Source of the DNA: Centroberyx gerrardi
Taxonomy: Eukaryota > Chordata > Actinopteri > Beryciformes > Berycidae
Assembly: GCF_048128805.1 (NCBI RefSeq)
Contig: NC_135999.1
Location: 23,769,659 to 23,833,658 of the forward strand
Direction: 5' to 3'
DNA: 64,000 nt
A program made the position numbers and the translations under genes. This document shows, in pieces, positions 23,925-38,800 of the stretch. Every line of letters begins with the position of its first letter. The first letter of the stretch is position 1. A model generated the notes under the pieces. The model saw nothing but the letters and a program-made list of their open reading frames with translations. It did not search any database and was not told where the DNA came from.

Positions 23925-26831
23925 AATACATTTATTGACAAAAAAAGTTCAGTTGTCTTAATCCGTCCTTTTAATTTTACACACAAAAATATCAAAATAC
24001 TTTACAGGGCTTTTAATCTGAATATTGTCAAATTCTTTTTGATCAATTCTCTCAAACAAATACACTGTACAATGACAACGTGCTTGTCCTTTTTAAAATT
24101 CAGTGCTCATTTCATTTAATTTCTTTTTTTCAGGGAACAATGCATTTAAAATCTATGCATAGTTATTACTTGGTATTTAGCAATACATTTGAGAAACTTC
24201 ACTGCATTTCATGCAATTCATATCCCAATAGGTAACTCGTTCTCCATCAAACATCATTCAGAGCCAGGTGCTTAAACATATTGAAATACATAAAGGATAC
24301 ACAGTACGACATTCATAACATGGATTATCTTGGTTACCCAAACTTCAAAGCTTAAAAGAATGAATGTGTTTTACACAAACATATTAAAGTATACAACTTG
24401 TATTCCAACAAAATTGAAAAGGTACTAAAAAACGATTTACAATTGGGCCCAAAACGCCCCAGTGCAACATGAGAAAAAAAAACCCTTCAGAAATCCTTCG
24501 CAGTACTCTTCAGTCAATCTCTTGGACTCGGTCTTGCCTGGACTTTGCCTCAGCGAGGCGACTCATAAGGACATACTTGGTAAATTGCAGACCTCCCACT
24601 AGGAGTCATGTCAACATGTAGGCTCATGGGTTATCAACATAATAAACATTCTCCTTCAGTCATTGCTACAGTATTTTTCACCAACTAATAAGTTGCTGGA
24701 AGTTCCTTACCGACACCTACATTAACTACTAACAGAACAATCTAGTACTCAGATATCACATGTATGGGAGATCATGTTTAAGATTGCAAACAGAAGTGAG
24801 AAAATATTTGAAAAGGCCTAAGAACTGTTAAAGAACACAGGAGAAAATATGAGAAAACAATCCCTTACCTTGAGAGGCAGAGATGTAGTTGTGAGTGGCC
24901 TTTGTTAGTAAATGAGCTTGACAGAAGCATCACATAGTAAAGTGTATTGGACGGAAAGAGAAGCTTATCTTAGTCTACAGGTTGGCTTGTGTCCTGAACT
25001 CGGGCTTCAACACACCCAGCAGTAAAGGCCAACATGATGTCGCACAGTAACAACATTGGCAGATCCACTGTCTTACCAGAGCTGATAACAGCTACACTAT
25101 TCATTATACACTGTTGTGACTGCACTTTAACAATAGTTTCCATCTTGGCTGTCTTTAGCCAGTTGAAATGTGTCCTATGACACCGTTGTACAGGCTTCAC
25201 TGTAAGATTTTCAATAAGTCATCGTTTCTCACTTCTCCAAAGCACAAACAACAAAAGAACATTGCATCTGAAGACAAAATTACAATACAAAATGATTTGA
25301 CACTTTAGTTATCACTACGGTTATTCACACGTTTCAACTGTTGAAATTATCATTGTTACCTATCAAAAGTATAAATGGGTTCAGGAAGAGTGCTTTCATT
25401 TTACTAAGTCCTCCATGTACCCCGTATAAAAACACTATCAAAGTAAGATGAGAAGAGAATAAGCCTTTGGGCTCATGATTTACTCTGTATATCTAGCATC
25501 ATTAAGGCATTATCTATCCAGTATTGCTAAAAGAACAACTAGTTGCCGGACATGAAAAGAATATCAATATACGAAACATAAAAAAAAAAAAAAAACACTT
25601 CAGGACAGAGTGCAAAATACTCATAAAAATCAAAAACCTGTCAGTCCCTAGTGGCCTATTGAGTACCAGAAATCCTTTATAAGGTACTGTTTTGATGGCT
25701 AATTTGCTCTGTTAGCTACTAACATGCAAAGTGCACACTTGTTTAGGAAATACAATTAATTTCTTACTTACAATTTCCAAATGTTTGGTTTAGTCTGCTT
25801 AATCTCGGTAGCAACTGGTAGGATATAAAATTCTCTAAATATTCTCAGGGGGGTTTGAATAAAACCTGGAGCTCAACTTTCAAGTCGATGCCAGTCTCTA
25901 GTGGACCATGGTGCCGTTTTTGACATGTGGGTTCTGTGCCATTCTTGAGTTAATACCTCAGGCTTGTTTGCCATATTTTTTGTTTACTGAGATTTTTGGT
26001 AGGATTTTATATCCAGTGAAGGCTATTGCAGCAATGAATCAGCACAAAATGGCTACCAATTATCTCAATAATGGAAAAAGATTACAGAAAAGTCTGATGT
26101 AATCTATTTTTTATGTTAAAATGCCATATGAACCACATATCAAAAATGGCAGCATAAGTATCCTTTACATAACAGGTGCTCATGCGAGGCTGCAACATAC
26201 TGTATAGAAGATTTGGATGAAATTTGGGTCAGGCAAAAACAAAGGGAAGACAAAATATCAAGGAAGACAGTTGAGGTTTCGAGAGGTGGCAGAAGTCTGT
26301 GATTCTCAAAGTCCCCAGAGAGGACAGACTGAATGGAAACATTGGTTCAAGCCATGGGGGAAATTAATAGCGGTCAGTGCTTGAGAAGTCAAAGGAGAGA
26401 CATTCTGACCTTGCATCACCAGAGTTCAAACTTACAACCAAAACCCCGCACGACACCTGCAGGGACAAGTAGGAACTCCGGCCCTGCCTACATACGCAGC
26501 CCCATTGGTCTAGCTAACAAATTAGTGCAATTTAATAAGAGACCACTGTATTCATGCTCTCTGAAAGCTGCCTACACAAAAAACCTATGAGAAGAACCTC
26601 CGATACAAAGAACTTCAAAACACGAAAAAACTTCGCTTAACGTTTAAGTCCGTCCCATTATACATTCATAAAAGAGGCTGTAAGATAAAGATGACAGAGA
26701 AGGAAAGACGGTTCAAAAGTCTTAGATGAGATTTTTAAGTCGGCCTCAGTTCCTGATGGGGCAGATCAGTTAAAAATGACGTGTGACGACTGATATCCTG
26801 ATTTTAGCTGCTCCCATTTAACCAAGAGACG
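23925..26831 (-). other. mllt6: Long 3' UTR of mllt6
   Basis: About 2.9 kb of AT-rich, non-coding sequence between the mllt6 stop codon and TTTATT at 23931-23936, which is AATAAA on the minus strand. Human MLLT6 also has a multi-kilobase 3' UTR. Only shadow open frames are present, and no transposon is obvious in it. The extent is inferred, not shown. Confidence 0.5.
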
Positions 26832-29800
26832 TTAGCCGTTCTTGTCTCCACCCTTCTCTCCTGCAGCCTGAAAACAAAATAACAGTTTGTTTTTGTTTTC
26901 ATTCCAAAACTGAAATCATTTTTTGTAGAGATTTTCCAGCCCTATGATACAATAATAACGAAAAATAATGCAATATTTCTCACCCCAGGCTTGTGAAGTG
27001 CAGTCTCCTGCAGGCCAAAGAGGCTGTTTCCTTGGCCGCCCTGCAGGGGTGAGGCTGTAGCTGAGGACAGCAGGTTGGGTGACTGGGCGATCATGGGTGA
27101 GGTCGGGGTGGAGGTGAGCGATCCTGTCAGCGTGAGGCGCTGCAGCTCCCTTTGTCTCTGCTGCTGCTGCAGCATCTGGTACACCATCACCTGCTGCTCC
27201 TGGTGGAGGGGGAAAACACAGGGGCTTAACACTGACACACATACACCCAAACCTCACAGTCACTCTCTGGGCAGAAATTAATTTTTACATCTGCTGGACA
27301 CAGTGCCTGATTGATTCCAAAATACAGCTGGCACCTTTACTAGTTTGCAAGTCAAATATGATTTTAATATGGAAAACAACCTCAGGATGGTGGTTGGTTA
27401 GCTGATAAGAAAACCTCTCCAGCCACAATCCAAAAAAGTTCCCAGTATTTGCCCTATTTGCACGGCAAGACTGCAATGTCTTGTCTTCCAGTAGGACAAA
27501 AAATGTAAAATACACACCACAATTATCCTTCAGTGTTGGTGAGTGATGAGCAGAGCTGGAAGCCAAATTACCCAAAAAGGTCCAAATCAAAAGCTACGGT
27601 AACTGGACATGAGGTACTGTCAGGAGTCGGCTACTTCATGTTGTTAATGTTATATTTATTTTCAAACCAACCAGATGTAATTCTTATTAACTGACAATAT
27701 TTGCAGTCTTAATCTTTAGTATCTGAAATATCCCAGCATTATGCTTCATATCCTATAGTGGCACTTTTTTGACAGTCAAACTGTTAATTGTTTGTCTGTC
27801 AGCAAACGGATTACTTTAGCAGGTTAAAACTGATACTGTTAAAACCAGTTATAGGCTGCAACTTACAGTTTATTTGGAGATATATATAACATTCACAACA
27901 TGAAGTATCTGACTGCTAACAGTAGCTAATGTTATGGACAGGTGAAGCACTGGTGTGAGCAGGTCCTGGCTTCAGTATCATATTCACTTCAGTCCAGTTG
28001 CTGCAGCCTTTCATTTAGACCTTCTGGGTAATTTGTCTTCCAGCTGTGCTCATCTCTCAATGACATCAAAGGCTAATTTTGGCGAATATTTTAAGTTTGA
28101 CAGTTTTGAAGTCTGTCTGAGTCTGACAGTGTTTACATCTGCTTTGCAGCCTTCCAGGCAGGATTTCGCACCCTGAGCATGACGTCAATCAAATATGGCC
28201 ACCGTGTGACTAAGGGGAATTTGAATGTGTGCTGATTTTGTTTTCTCATCATAGTCACACTCCACAAAGAACACTACTCCTACTCTGTTCTCACGGTTGA
28301 TTTAAATCATCAATGAAATGAAATCTGGAAAATACCCATCAGGCGCTACACAAACACTGACAAGAGGAGAAAGTGACAGAAATAGTGAAGCTGTAAGTGT
28401 CATTACAGGAGTGAAGTTCTGTGAGGTGAGGAACTGCTGGAGCTGCTGCTGCTGCTGGAGAAGAAGCTGCTTCTGCTGCTCCGACAGGAGAGACGACCTG
28501 CAACACAACCGCCGACACACAGTCAGCTGCACCTTCCAGACCAGACGACCATCAGCCCAAACAAACACAGGCTAAACATGGGTTCAAACAGAAGCCGTCA
28601 GCTGCCAGACATGGTGTCAACACGCTCAAAACAAAACATCAATCAGCTGTGATAGTTGTCAAAATAAACAGCAGCTGGTCATACAGAGATGATTAGACTA
28701 ACTAAGAAAGATAACTAATATATGTATTAGAATGTCTACAGCATTCAAGGAAAAATCCACCCTCAGATACTCTTACACTGTTATCATCAATCTGTGATAT
28801 TCAATGCATTCCAGGAGTTATTTTGTGATGAAGTGTTCTAATTTAGTTTTTGCTGTACTCACTTTCCCTCAACTTGCCTCGTCTATTTGAAACTCACTAA
28901 TATCTTCTACCTTCTACAGTTGATGATTTCCTACGTTTCCCAGAATGACTTTTGACAACCGCCAGAGAACTGGTGTGAACTTGTTGCATTCAGCTGCTGG
29001 TTACACATGTAGATGGAGAGAACAATAGCGATAGCATAGTAAGAGCAAGAGAGTGAGTTTCCAGTCAGTCAGCCATGCCACTTACTCAAAACAAAACATG
29101 TCTTGTGGCTGCACTGCATTCTGGTCTATTGTGGCTACTGTAAGTGGAGAAATTACTGTCTCTGCCTCTTCTACGATGGATTTCTCCCCGTATGATTATT
29201 GGACATTGGTGCAAAATGGTGAGTCTAGAAAGAAGTTGTTGCTCTTTGATTTTGAGGGACTGACACCAAAACCTGATGTTTACCGTTGATGTTTTAGATA
29301 GCTGAACAATTTTCTGCTATCAGACTCTACAGCAGTTGCACTGGAAATATCTCCACATGACATAACAGTGTCTACGTTTGGCTAGTTGGGAAAATAGCAT
29401 GGGAAAAAGAAAAATACACCACCAAACAAGAAAATGGGCCCAGAAATCCAAGGTACATCATCAATAGCTGTTTCCTAACAGTGTCAAAGTGTTTTACGGT
29501 GGATTTTCTTTCTAAAAATGATCAAGACAGATTGGATACGTACGGGCTCACACTCTTAGGTAGCTGAAAACCCTGTGCCAGTGCTTGTGGGTTGAGAGGC
29601 GGAGGCTGGGGCCGCAGGGCGGGGAGCGTGGGCTGGGGGGCGTTCTGCACGGGCGACTGGATCACCCCGTTCAGACTGCCCAGCACACCGTTCATGCTCA
29701 GCTGAGGACTTCCTGCGAGGGAAGCCATGAGCCCGCCCACCACAGGCAGGGCGGAGCCGCCAGCCTGACTGATAGTCCCCAACCCGTCACTCAAACCACG

Positions 29801-32800
29801 ACTCAGTCCGTTCAGCAGCGGCTGGCCGAAGGAGGCGGGGCTCTGTTGAGGAGGTGGAGTGCTCTGGAAGGAGAGGGAGGAGCTACTGCGGGACGGACTG
29901 CCGGAGTGGAGCTCCTGCAGAGAAGACATGAAGGTGCATTGTAGCTTTTTAGTGGTCAGCTATTAGTTTTGGTATGTATTCAGTGCCATTGCACCTCGAT
30001 TTAAAGAGTAACTTAACCCAAATCTAAAGCCTGACATCTATGCTATTGGCTGATCTTTGGTGCCATGTGATGTCACCAAAGATCAGCCAGTAGCAGATGG
30101 CAATTTCAGGAGCATGGTTTTTACCTTTCGATGTCAGGCTTTACACAGAGTTGGGCTTGGTGTTTAGTTACTCTTTAAGCTGAGCTAAAAATTAAAATTG
30201 CCACAAAAACATGGCACAGGTTCACATGATGTTATCAGACCGAGGCCAAATAGAATTTGCAAATAATTCCTGAAGTTTGTTGATGTTTGATAAAGTCAGT
30301 TAAGTTGTTAGTCACAGAAAAACATACCAAATTCACTACAAAATACCCTCCTGTGGTTGTCTTAGTGTTCTGGCACTCATTGTATTGGGACAAATCCCAC
30401 ACATCTTGTGCTACAAGAAGGTTACAAGGCCAAGATTTATTTGCAAATAGTGTTTGACTCAGGTCTGTGTGGTACGACAAGGTGCGGGACTTCTACAGGT
30501 TCTCACCTCAGAGGAGGTAATGAAGGAGGTGTCATTCAGGAAGCAGCTTTTGGACAGGGGGCTCTTATTGGTGCTTAGGGGGTCTAAGGAGAAGAGAGGC
30601 ACAGACACAGGGACTCAGAATAACTACAAACTCACAACACATACACTAACCACCACTTTTTCTATTGTCATTAAAGGCGTGACGTATAGCATTTTAACAT
30701 CAATAAATCATTACCACATTAATTTTGAGATATTAGTAGAATTATTGTATACAAACAAGACCATTGCCAAAAAACATTGGGAGCCTCTACTCTACAATGC
30801 CTTTCACATTATGTGCCACCGGGTTGGATTTAATGTGAAATCTGCTCCATATCTTTACAGCACAAATGGAGATTGATTTACAGAACAAAACAAGAAATGA
30901 AGCATCGCGTTAGTTCAGGCAGGGCACGGACGTCACGCGTTGCTAGTCATCTACCAGCTGATCGCCACGCACACCAATCATAATCCATTCTCATAACAAG
31001 GCGGTCTATTTAAATGGCCTCCTCTTACACTGATTCCTGCTTCACAACTGCTGCACTCTGCTGCTTGGTAAAGCTTTACCTCCACCTCCCCAGCCTCCAC
31101 CTGTTATAGTCTATGCAGTCGAGCCATGGTGGCTCTTAAGTGTCAACACTGCTGAGTATTGCTGCTCTGGCTCTGCTCTGTATTCTCCCATGGGGAGATT
31201 TGCATGGCGCCCCTGCTATACCTTCAGCATGCTTGCTGTGTAAGCAGGGAGCTGATAGAGCAGAGCCATATCCGTCAAACATAACTGTATTACCATTAGT
31301 TGCAATTAATGGTTTTATCTGTGATTAATGGTTTTATCTTGTGACTAAAGTGTTCCTGACTGAGAAAGCCCGCTGTTCTTCCAGCGAAAACGGAGCAAGT
31401 AGCAACATCCTCTTTGTGACAAGAAGCAACAGGGTTTATGAGAAATGTGGTCTTAATTTTGACTAAGTCTAGCAATAGCACTGATGTGAGAGAGGCTACC
31501 AATCGTCTCAACCACAGTCTCATTTGTTTACGGTAATTATACCAAGGTATCACAATTAATTTGACAATAATACTGTATATTGATGTTTAAACATGCTACA
31601 CATAGACTTTCAAAATGACTTGTTGGACTCTTGCAGGGGATGGAAGGAGTAGGAAAGAGGAGAGGAGAGGAGAGGAGAAGAGAGGAGAAGAGAGGAGAGG
31701 AGAAAACTAGATCACACCACAGGGACACAGTGCCTAAACGTTTTCATACGGAGTGCAAAGGGGTGAAAAGTAACACTTTTGTTGGGCCGTGGGTCATGCA
31801 AACGCCAAAGGATATAAAAATAATAACTTGTGGAGTGGAAGTAGCGGAGGTGTAGAGTCTGACCTTGGACGGATGAGAGGAAGTTGATCTGGGCAGAAGT
31901 GTGCATGGATCCCTGGGCGGAGTGGATTTGTGGAGGGAAAGGCACGGCCAGCTCCACGTTCAGCAGCTGCAGTCGCTCCTTCTTGGCCGTCAGGCTGAGG
32001 ATCTGGTCCTGGAGCCGCTGGTTCTCCTGCTGCAGGGAGTGTAGCGACTGGAGCATCTCCACAACTGGAGGAGGGAGAGGGAGGGAGTTACGAGGTGTTT
32101 CGGAAAGGGCATTTGACATATTTCCGGTTGAAACAAGATGTTGGAGTGGGATGTAATGCAGAGACGGACTGTTCAAAAGTGGGCGGGTTGGAGTATGACA
32201 AACATGGAAAGAGAAAGGCACTGAAGCCCATTCCATACTTGGTGTCGCTGGACAAATGCTTTGCACATAATTTAGATGTCAAAAATTTCGGAATTCTTCA
32301 AAATAAATAAATTCCAGCAGCTGGGATGAAACCCACGGTGTGTTAGGAAAAGTAGACAAGGATTTTTTGGGGATGAACATCCAAAAATGCACCGGTGTAC
32401 CATGTTGCCACTTGTGTCACTTAAGAGTTGTGACGTTGCAGGTTTTATATAATGAGAGGGGTGGAGAGGGGATTGTTCAAAAATATGCGATGGTATTATT
32501 GGTTGGATTGTTTCTACTACTGCGCCTACTGGTATGCCATGAAGAAACCACTGAAAATACGCCTTTACCAGGAAGTAAAAGTGATGGGATTTTGATAGAA
32601 AATATGAGAAAATAAAGCTTCTGTAAAGATTTTTGGCATTTATTGTTAAATAGGTGTACATTATGATATGGAGAATTAGCGAACAAGGTGAAAAGTAATT
32701 TTTCATGTCATGGTGACTTTAACAGGCATGCCAATCAATGTAAAGATGCTGAATGTATGACAGGGTTCGGATGAATCCACTTTCAATTTAATCAATTCAT

Positions 32801-35800
32801 GAACACACTCCCAACAACTGGAAATCTTTTGCTGTCAAAATGCTCTCACAATGAAATAATTGAGGATGAAGGCTCCATCATAACATAAATATCAGTTTTA
32901 ATTACATTAGTTACATTTTGAATTGAGTCAATTGTGAGTGAATTGACCCTGGCCCTAGTGTATAATTTTCTCATTAATATATCAGTTTGAATTAGTTGTG
33001 GTTAAACAGTCTAGAGGGGAAAAAGTATGTCTGACACAAAAAACAGGCCCAGTGATCTGCTCCGTGCTTTCATTTGGTCCGATTTAAGAGTTGTCAGGTT
33101 CAGTACGATGCCATTATCACAGCCATTAGGTTGGAATCACAATTTATTTGACAAAATAAACTGAAAAAAACTCCTACATGCCTTAAAGAATTCAAACATT
33201 TCTCAAAAAGCCTAATAATTCCCAATCATTAATTATATATTTTTGGAGCATAAATTACTGCCAAAACTAGAAAACTGAGAAATAAGACTCAAATCTGTAA
33301 TGACATTGGCATGAATTGGTGACAATCCTGTAGACTTTTGGCACAGCATCTAGTGTTATTTCACAGCAGTGCCATCGGGTCTGAACTAGAAAATGAACAC
33401 CATCCTCTGAATGCTTTCTAATTGATTCTCAATGGAGCCATCAGTGTGACATGCCTGGCACCAAAGACTAGGAGAACAAACAAACTCTTCTCTCTCATTT
33501 CTGGCTGAACAGCAGTAAATGCTCATTACTATAAACTGTTCTGGGGCTTGGGAGGATATAATAAGGCAGACACAGAGGAGGAGAGGTTAAGAGAGGTTAA
33601 GAAGTCAGAAAGACAGATACGGGTGAAATACAGTTGTGGGAGAGAGAAGACGAGCACGGTAAAGAGATATCAGGAAATTTGGGAATACGGGAAGGGTCCA
33701 AGTTTGATTTGGGAGAAGGAACAATGGCACAAGGATGCAAGTAAAAGAAAGGGAATTAAGAGACTGAAGGAGGTAAGAATGAGGAAAAATGGAAAAATTG
33801 GCGAAAGCACTGGGTTGAGAAAGAAAAAAGAGTGATGAGTTAGAAAATGAATAGAAGCTGATGGTGTCAGTGAGTCAGAGAGGTAAGTAGAGAGTCATCT
33901 GGTTCATGAGAGGGTGGGATAGAAATTTCGTATGATGAAAGAACATTGCTGCTTTGAAGCACCGTTCACAGTATGCTGTCAGTCGCTCTGCTATTTATTG
34001 TTCCCAAAAACGTCACAATATACATTTATAATCTCTGAATAGCACCAAATGCTGTATCCATAGAGTTGCAAAGAGCATAGGTGAACATACACAGAATAAT
34101 ATGCAGATTTTCTTCATTTTATGTGGAAAACTAGCTAATAATCAGACAATTCTGGGCTTATTCTACAACCAATATACATTATATTACGTTATGTTTCTGT
34201 AAGTTACTCATGTAATCTGTCCTGACTAAGCTTTGTTTAGTGTATTGTATCACTTATGGTATTTCAGTTATAAAAGAATTTCCCACAGTGAGATCGATGC
34301 AGTAATACTCCCACTACTGCTACGACTAAATCATGCACACTGGAAGAAACTAGTGTGAACAGAAAATTTCCAGGCTCACTCACTGTTGACTCCCATCTCT
34401 CCGTTGCCATGTTTCTCCAGCAGGAGCTCAATGTGGGAGCTGGCAGGAGGGACGTTCTCTGGACGGGCTCTGACGCCGGGACCCAACCCGTCTCTCTGGT
34501 CAAACAGAAGAGGAAGACAGCTCATGGGAGACCTGGGTGTGGAGGAGGGTAGAAACAATAGGGAGGAAGAAAGTGGTAAATAGTCATCGCTCAGAGCCAG
34601 GGTGGGGAAATGACACAGTCACGAGATCCTGCAAATTGTGGCTGTGGTTGGAAAGTTTTTCTAATTTACCAGCTGCTTTGGCAGATAACCAGCTATCACT
34701 CTTTGATCATTTCTATCTGTATTGTTAGTGAAATAGAAAAAGAGCTACTTACTTACTCAGCAAAATGATGTTTCAATTGAAATGGTGGCAGGGCTATATG
34801 AGTGGTTAGCAAGGCCTTCTTATAATCGAAATTGCACAGGTCTGATCCCCACACTAACCAATGTGTTCAGTTATGTGTCCTGTTGAAGTGTCCTTCACTG
34901 GCCGTCTACCTGCTCACTCATTTTAATTCATACTGGAAAAGAACATTGGCTGAATCCCTAATGCGACTCAGCTTAGCGTAAAAATCGTCTAGTGTAAATG
35001 TCAAAAGTGTAAAGAGTGCCCTTGTCACAAGATGAAAAGAGTAAAGAAGGAGACGTACTGTGAGGAAAGGCTCTCTCTCGGTGAGTTCCCCTGACACGGG
35101 AAGCGACAGTCATCGAGGTCGGACTCTGAGAAGGGAAAGAAAGAGTCATGACATCTGAACTTAGCTATGCAAAGTTGTAATTTGTTTACTGACTGGCAGT
35201 GCTTTTGTCGTTTAAACATAAGGTCTACTGTGCTATATGAAGACATTTATGTTAGGATCCAGAAAAATGCAGAAATCTGCAATTTCTGAATGATATTTTT
35301 GTCAAAAGAGTCTTTCTTTTGGTAGCCAATTCTAATGGTTTGGGATATTTTCTTCACAGAACCAGGAAAAACAGATGACAGAAATCACAGAAAAAACAAT
35401 GTTCATCTCCCTTTCTCTCTCTCACACACACACACATACACACTCTGCCTTGATCTTACCTGGCAGTGAGGTCTGGGCTTGGCTCAGTAGTGGTGGCAGT
35501 GTGGGGGCTGTGGAGAGACAGCTAGCGAAAGGCTGAGTAGAAGTCAGACTATAGGTAGTACTGGAACCTGGGTGGACCTATGAGACGGGGAACAACATCA
35601 TCTTACTGATCAGGAAATCATCTGGACTATCTGGAATGGACACTGCTACAGAAATGCCTGCTCTTCATACGGTGTACATACTGGGTAATGAGAAAATAAC
35701 GTTTATACTAAAAGGCACATGAAGGGCTTCATTTCAAAACAGATATCCACCATTTGAAACATGTAACACGTACTCAAAATAGGTGTTGGCATAAAAAAAT

Positions 35801-38800
35801 AACTAATGAATATTATTGAATATTATTCCTGAAAAACTGAAAAACTCTTGGGTATTATTAAAGTCATTAGCTATGTTGTGCCTTTTGCTTACCAAATAAC
35901 ATTTAAAAGATGTAATCATCTGTTTTTTTTAATACAGCGCAACATCAAGTAATATAGATCATAATAATAATTATCTTTATTTATATAGCACTTTTCAAAG
36001 TTACAAAGTGCTTCACAACCAAGAAAAATACAAATTCACAAATGGCACAGATCAATAAAACAAAAAGAACAATTAAGTTAAACAGTAAAAAAAGAGTCCC
36101 AGACATAGGGATTGAACAAATGGAATAAATAAATAACAGACAAGGCAACAAGTGTTTTACCTTGAAACCCTTCCTATGCTGATTGGTAATCTGTATGTAT
36201 TTTCTGTGTTTTTAGTCTACCTGTGTGTTTGAGACGGCGTTGACTGAAGGAAGAGAGAGTGTGGAGACGTGGGATGAAAGCAGTCCTGAGGAGAGAGGGG
36301 TACTACACATGCCCCCTCCTAGGGACAAGGAGGTGCTACACACCCCTCCGCCCAGGGACAGAGGGGTACTGCAAACACCCCCGCCCAGTGTGAGAGGGTC
36401 CTTGAGACTGGAGTAGATGCCTGAGAGAGGAAGATAGAGATAGAGAGAACGAGAAGGAAAGAAAGATTACAGTTTCATCACACAAGTCTTTCATATAGGA
36501 CTCAAAAACACAAGTACGCATGCACACACATAAGCCAACAAGACACAGACACAGACACAGACAAAGACAGACACACACACACACACACAGGCGAACCAAT
36601 CTCCAACTAGGGCAGGAAATCTACCATTGACGTACATGTGCACACAAAAACCACTATCTAGGACATTATCTCCGCCTCTTGCAGATTTAATAAATGCTGA
36701 GACTGATTTGCAAAATACTCTGAATTACATAACCACTTGGATGAAAAACAGTGAATTGAAAAACAAACTGTACATGAAACATTATCTTTACTTGTCCTGC
36801 TTGGCTATTACTTTCAATGGATTGTTCAACTGAAATGTGTGGTGCTGATATACAGATAAACTGTGGTGCTGACTTCTTGTGTTTGTAATGGAAAAATCTG
36901 ACCTCTCTACAGTCAAGCTGCAAATAAACACCAAAGTGCAAACAGATAGTAATACAGTTACGTTTTTTTTTCACACGCACACGCAGTGTGTGAGCACACA
37001 GGAAGCTAGAGGGCTACCACACACCCACTCTTAGACTCACCAGAGCCGAGCAGTGAGTTGCCACGACTTGTGGAAAAACTGCCGGCAGAGGAAGAAGAGA
37101 AAGACGAAGAAGAAGAGGAGGTGGTGGTGGGAGGCAGGGCGGAGGGGAAAGCAGGGTGGGGAATAGAAGATGGGCTGGTGTAGAGCGAGGAGGTTAAGGC
37201 TGGAGGAGGAGGCGCTGTGTGATGGTGGTGGTGGTGGTGTTCCTCTTCCCTCCTCTCCCGATTCTTGCTCCCCCGCGGGCGCCCCGGGCCGTGGCGGCTC
37301 TTCTTGTTGCCGCGGTGCCTCCTCTCTCGAGGTAGCGGTGGGGGCGTGGCTTTGTCCTCTAGGTCCGCCTCCTCCAGGATAGGGGGAGTGGTCAAGTGAG
37401 AGGGCTTACAGAGGGACTTGGAGGGTTTGTACTCCCCTGAGGAGGAGATCTTACGGATCTTGCTGCTGCTGCCCAGACCTGAGGAGGAAGTGATGCGCAT
37501 GATGGATCCGAAGGTGGAGATGGTGACCTTGGTCTCGAAAGGGCTGCCGTTGCCCTCCGACCTGTCGTGACCCTGTGACGCTGCGAGGGGGCCGTCGGCA
37601 GGGGTCAACGCTGGTGGCTTGTGGTATTTACTGTCCTCTTCCTCCTCTTCCTCCTCCCCCTCTTTCTCCTCTTCCTTTTCATCCTCCTCCTCCTCCTCGT
37701 CCTCCTGGACAACTGTCCTCCTGTGACGCTCCTTGCGGTCCTCACCGCTGTGGTCGTCACCGCCACCTCGGTCATGGTCTCGCTCCAGGCGGGAGGAGGA
37801 AGATAACTGGTGGAAGTCCTGAGCTGAAGACAGGGAGCCACCTCCAAGAAAAACACATTTAAGTTACAGTCGAGCACAAAGGTGAACTAACTAAAACCTG
37901 AGAGTCAAATTTCATTACACATCTTAAGTGACTGTTTTGAAAATTCTGTGGCCTTCTAGACTCTGGACTCAACCGTCTTTATACCACATATGTCTAACAG
38001 GTTTGGCTTTGGTAGCTCTACATCCCTAACACAATTTAGCTGTGGAGTGCCTCAAGGTTCGATTCTGGGTCCCATTTCATTCTTCATTTGGTACCTGTGT
38101 TGAACGGACTAGAGGAGCAGGAGGAGGAGGAGCAGCTCTTGCCAGTGCTTCCTGTCTTCTTACTGCGATGACCAAGGCTGTGAGAGCTCAGCTTCTTGGG
38201 CTTTCCTTCACCATCCTTACTGCTGTGGTGACTGGAGGAGAGCTGCATCAACACAGACAGGGCGTAAGAAAGACAGGTTAGACTTAAGATGAATTAGATT
38301 CCTGATTATATGCTTTTGCCAAGTCTTTACCCAATTGGTTAGCAGTTCCTTACTGTCTTTGTCAGTGAACCTTGACATTACTTGTCCAAACAATGTTTTT
38401 TTTATGTAGTGACCAAAGTATTATTGCATTGAGATTTCTTGAAATTTAAACTGCGGCCAGCATCTCACTAATCCAGGAGTGTGTTGTCTCTCCTGTCGGT
38501 TGGCAGTTCTTACCTTGTCTATACTGCTGGTCATTGAAGAGCCCAAGCTATCAGACAACTTCTTGTGACGCTCCTTTTGCCGCATCTTGTCCTTATGACT
38601 CTGAAAAGACAGAGGTACATCGGACTCAGGGATGTATAGAGGACTGAGGTCTGTCATATCAGGAGCGAGACGTGAGGCTTTAAGGCTTAACTTAATCACT
38701 CTAACAAACACACACAGACACATACAGACAAACACACACATGCTTACACACACACAAACATAAGTGCTTACCTTCCTCTGTCTGTGGTGGTGGTGTTTGT

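Noticed and set aside
33548-33835. 95-codon Lys/Arg/Glu-rich plus-strand ORF
   Set aside because: It reflects purine-rich intron composition, antisense to mllt6, with no domain.
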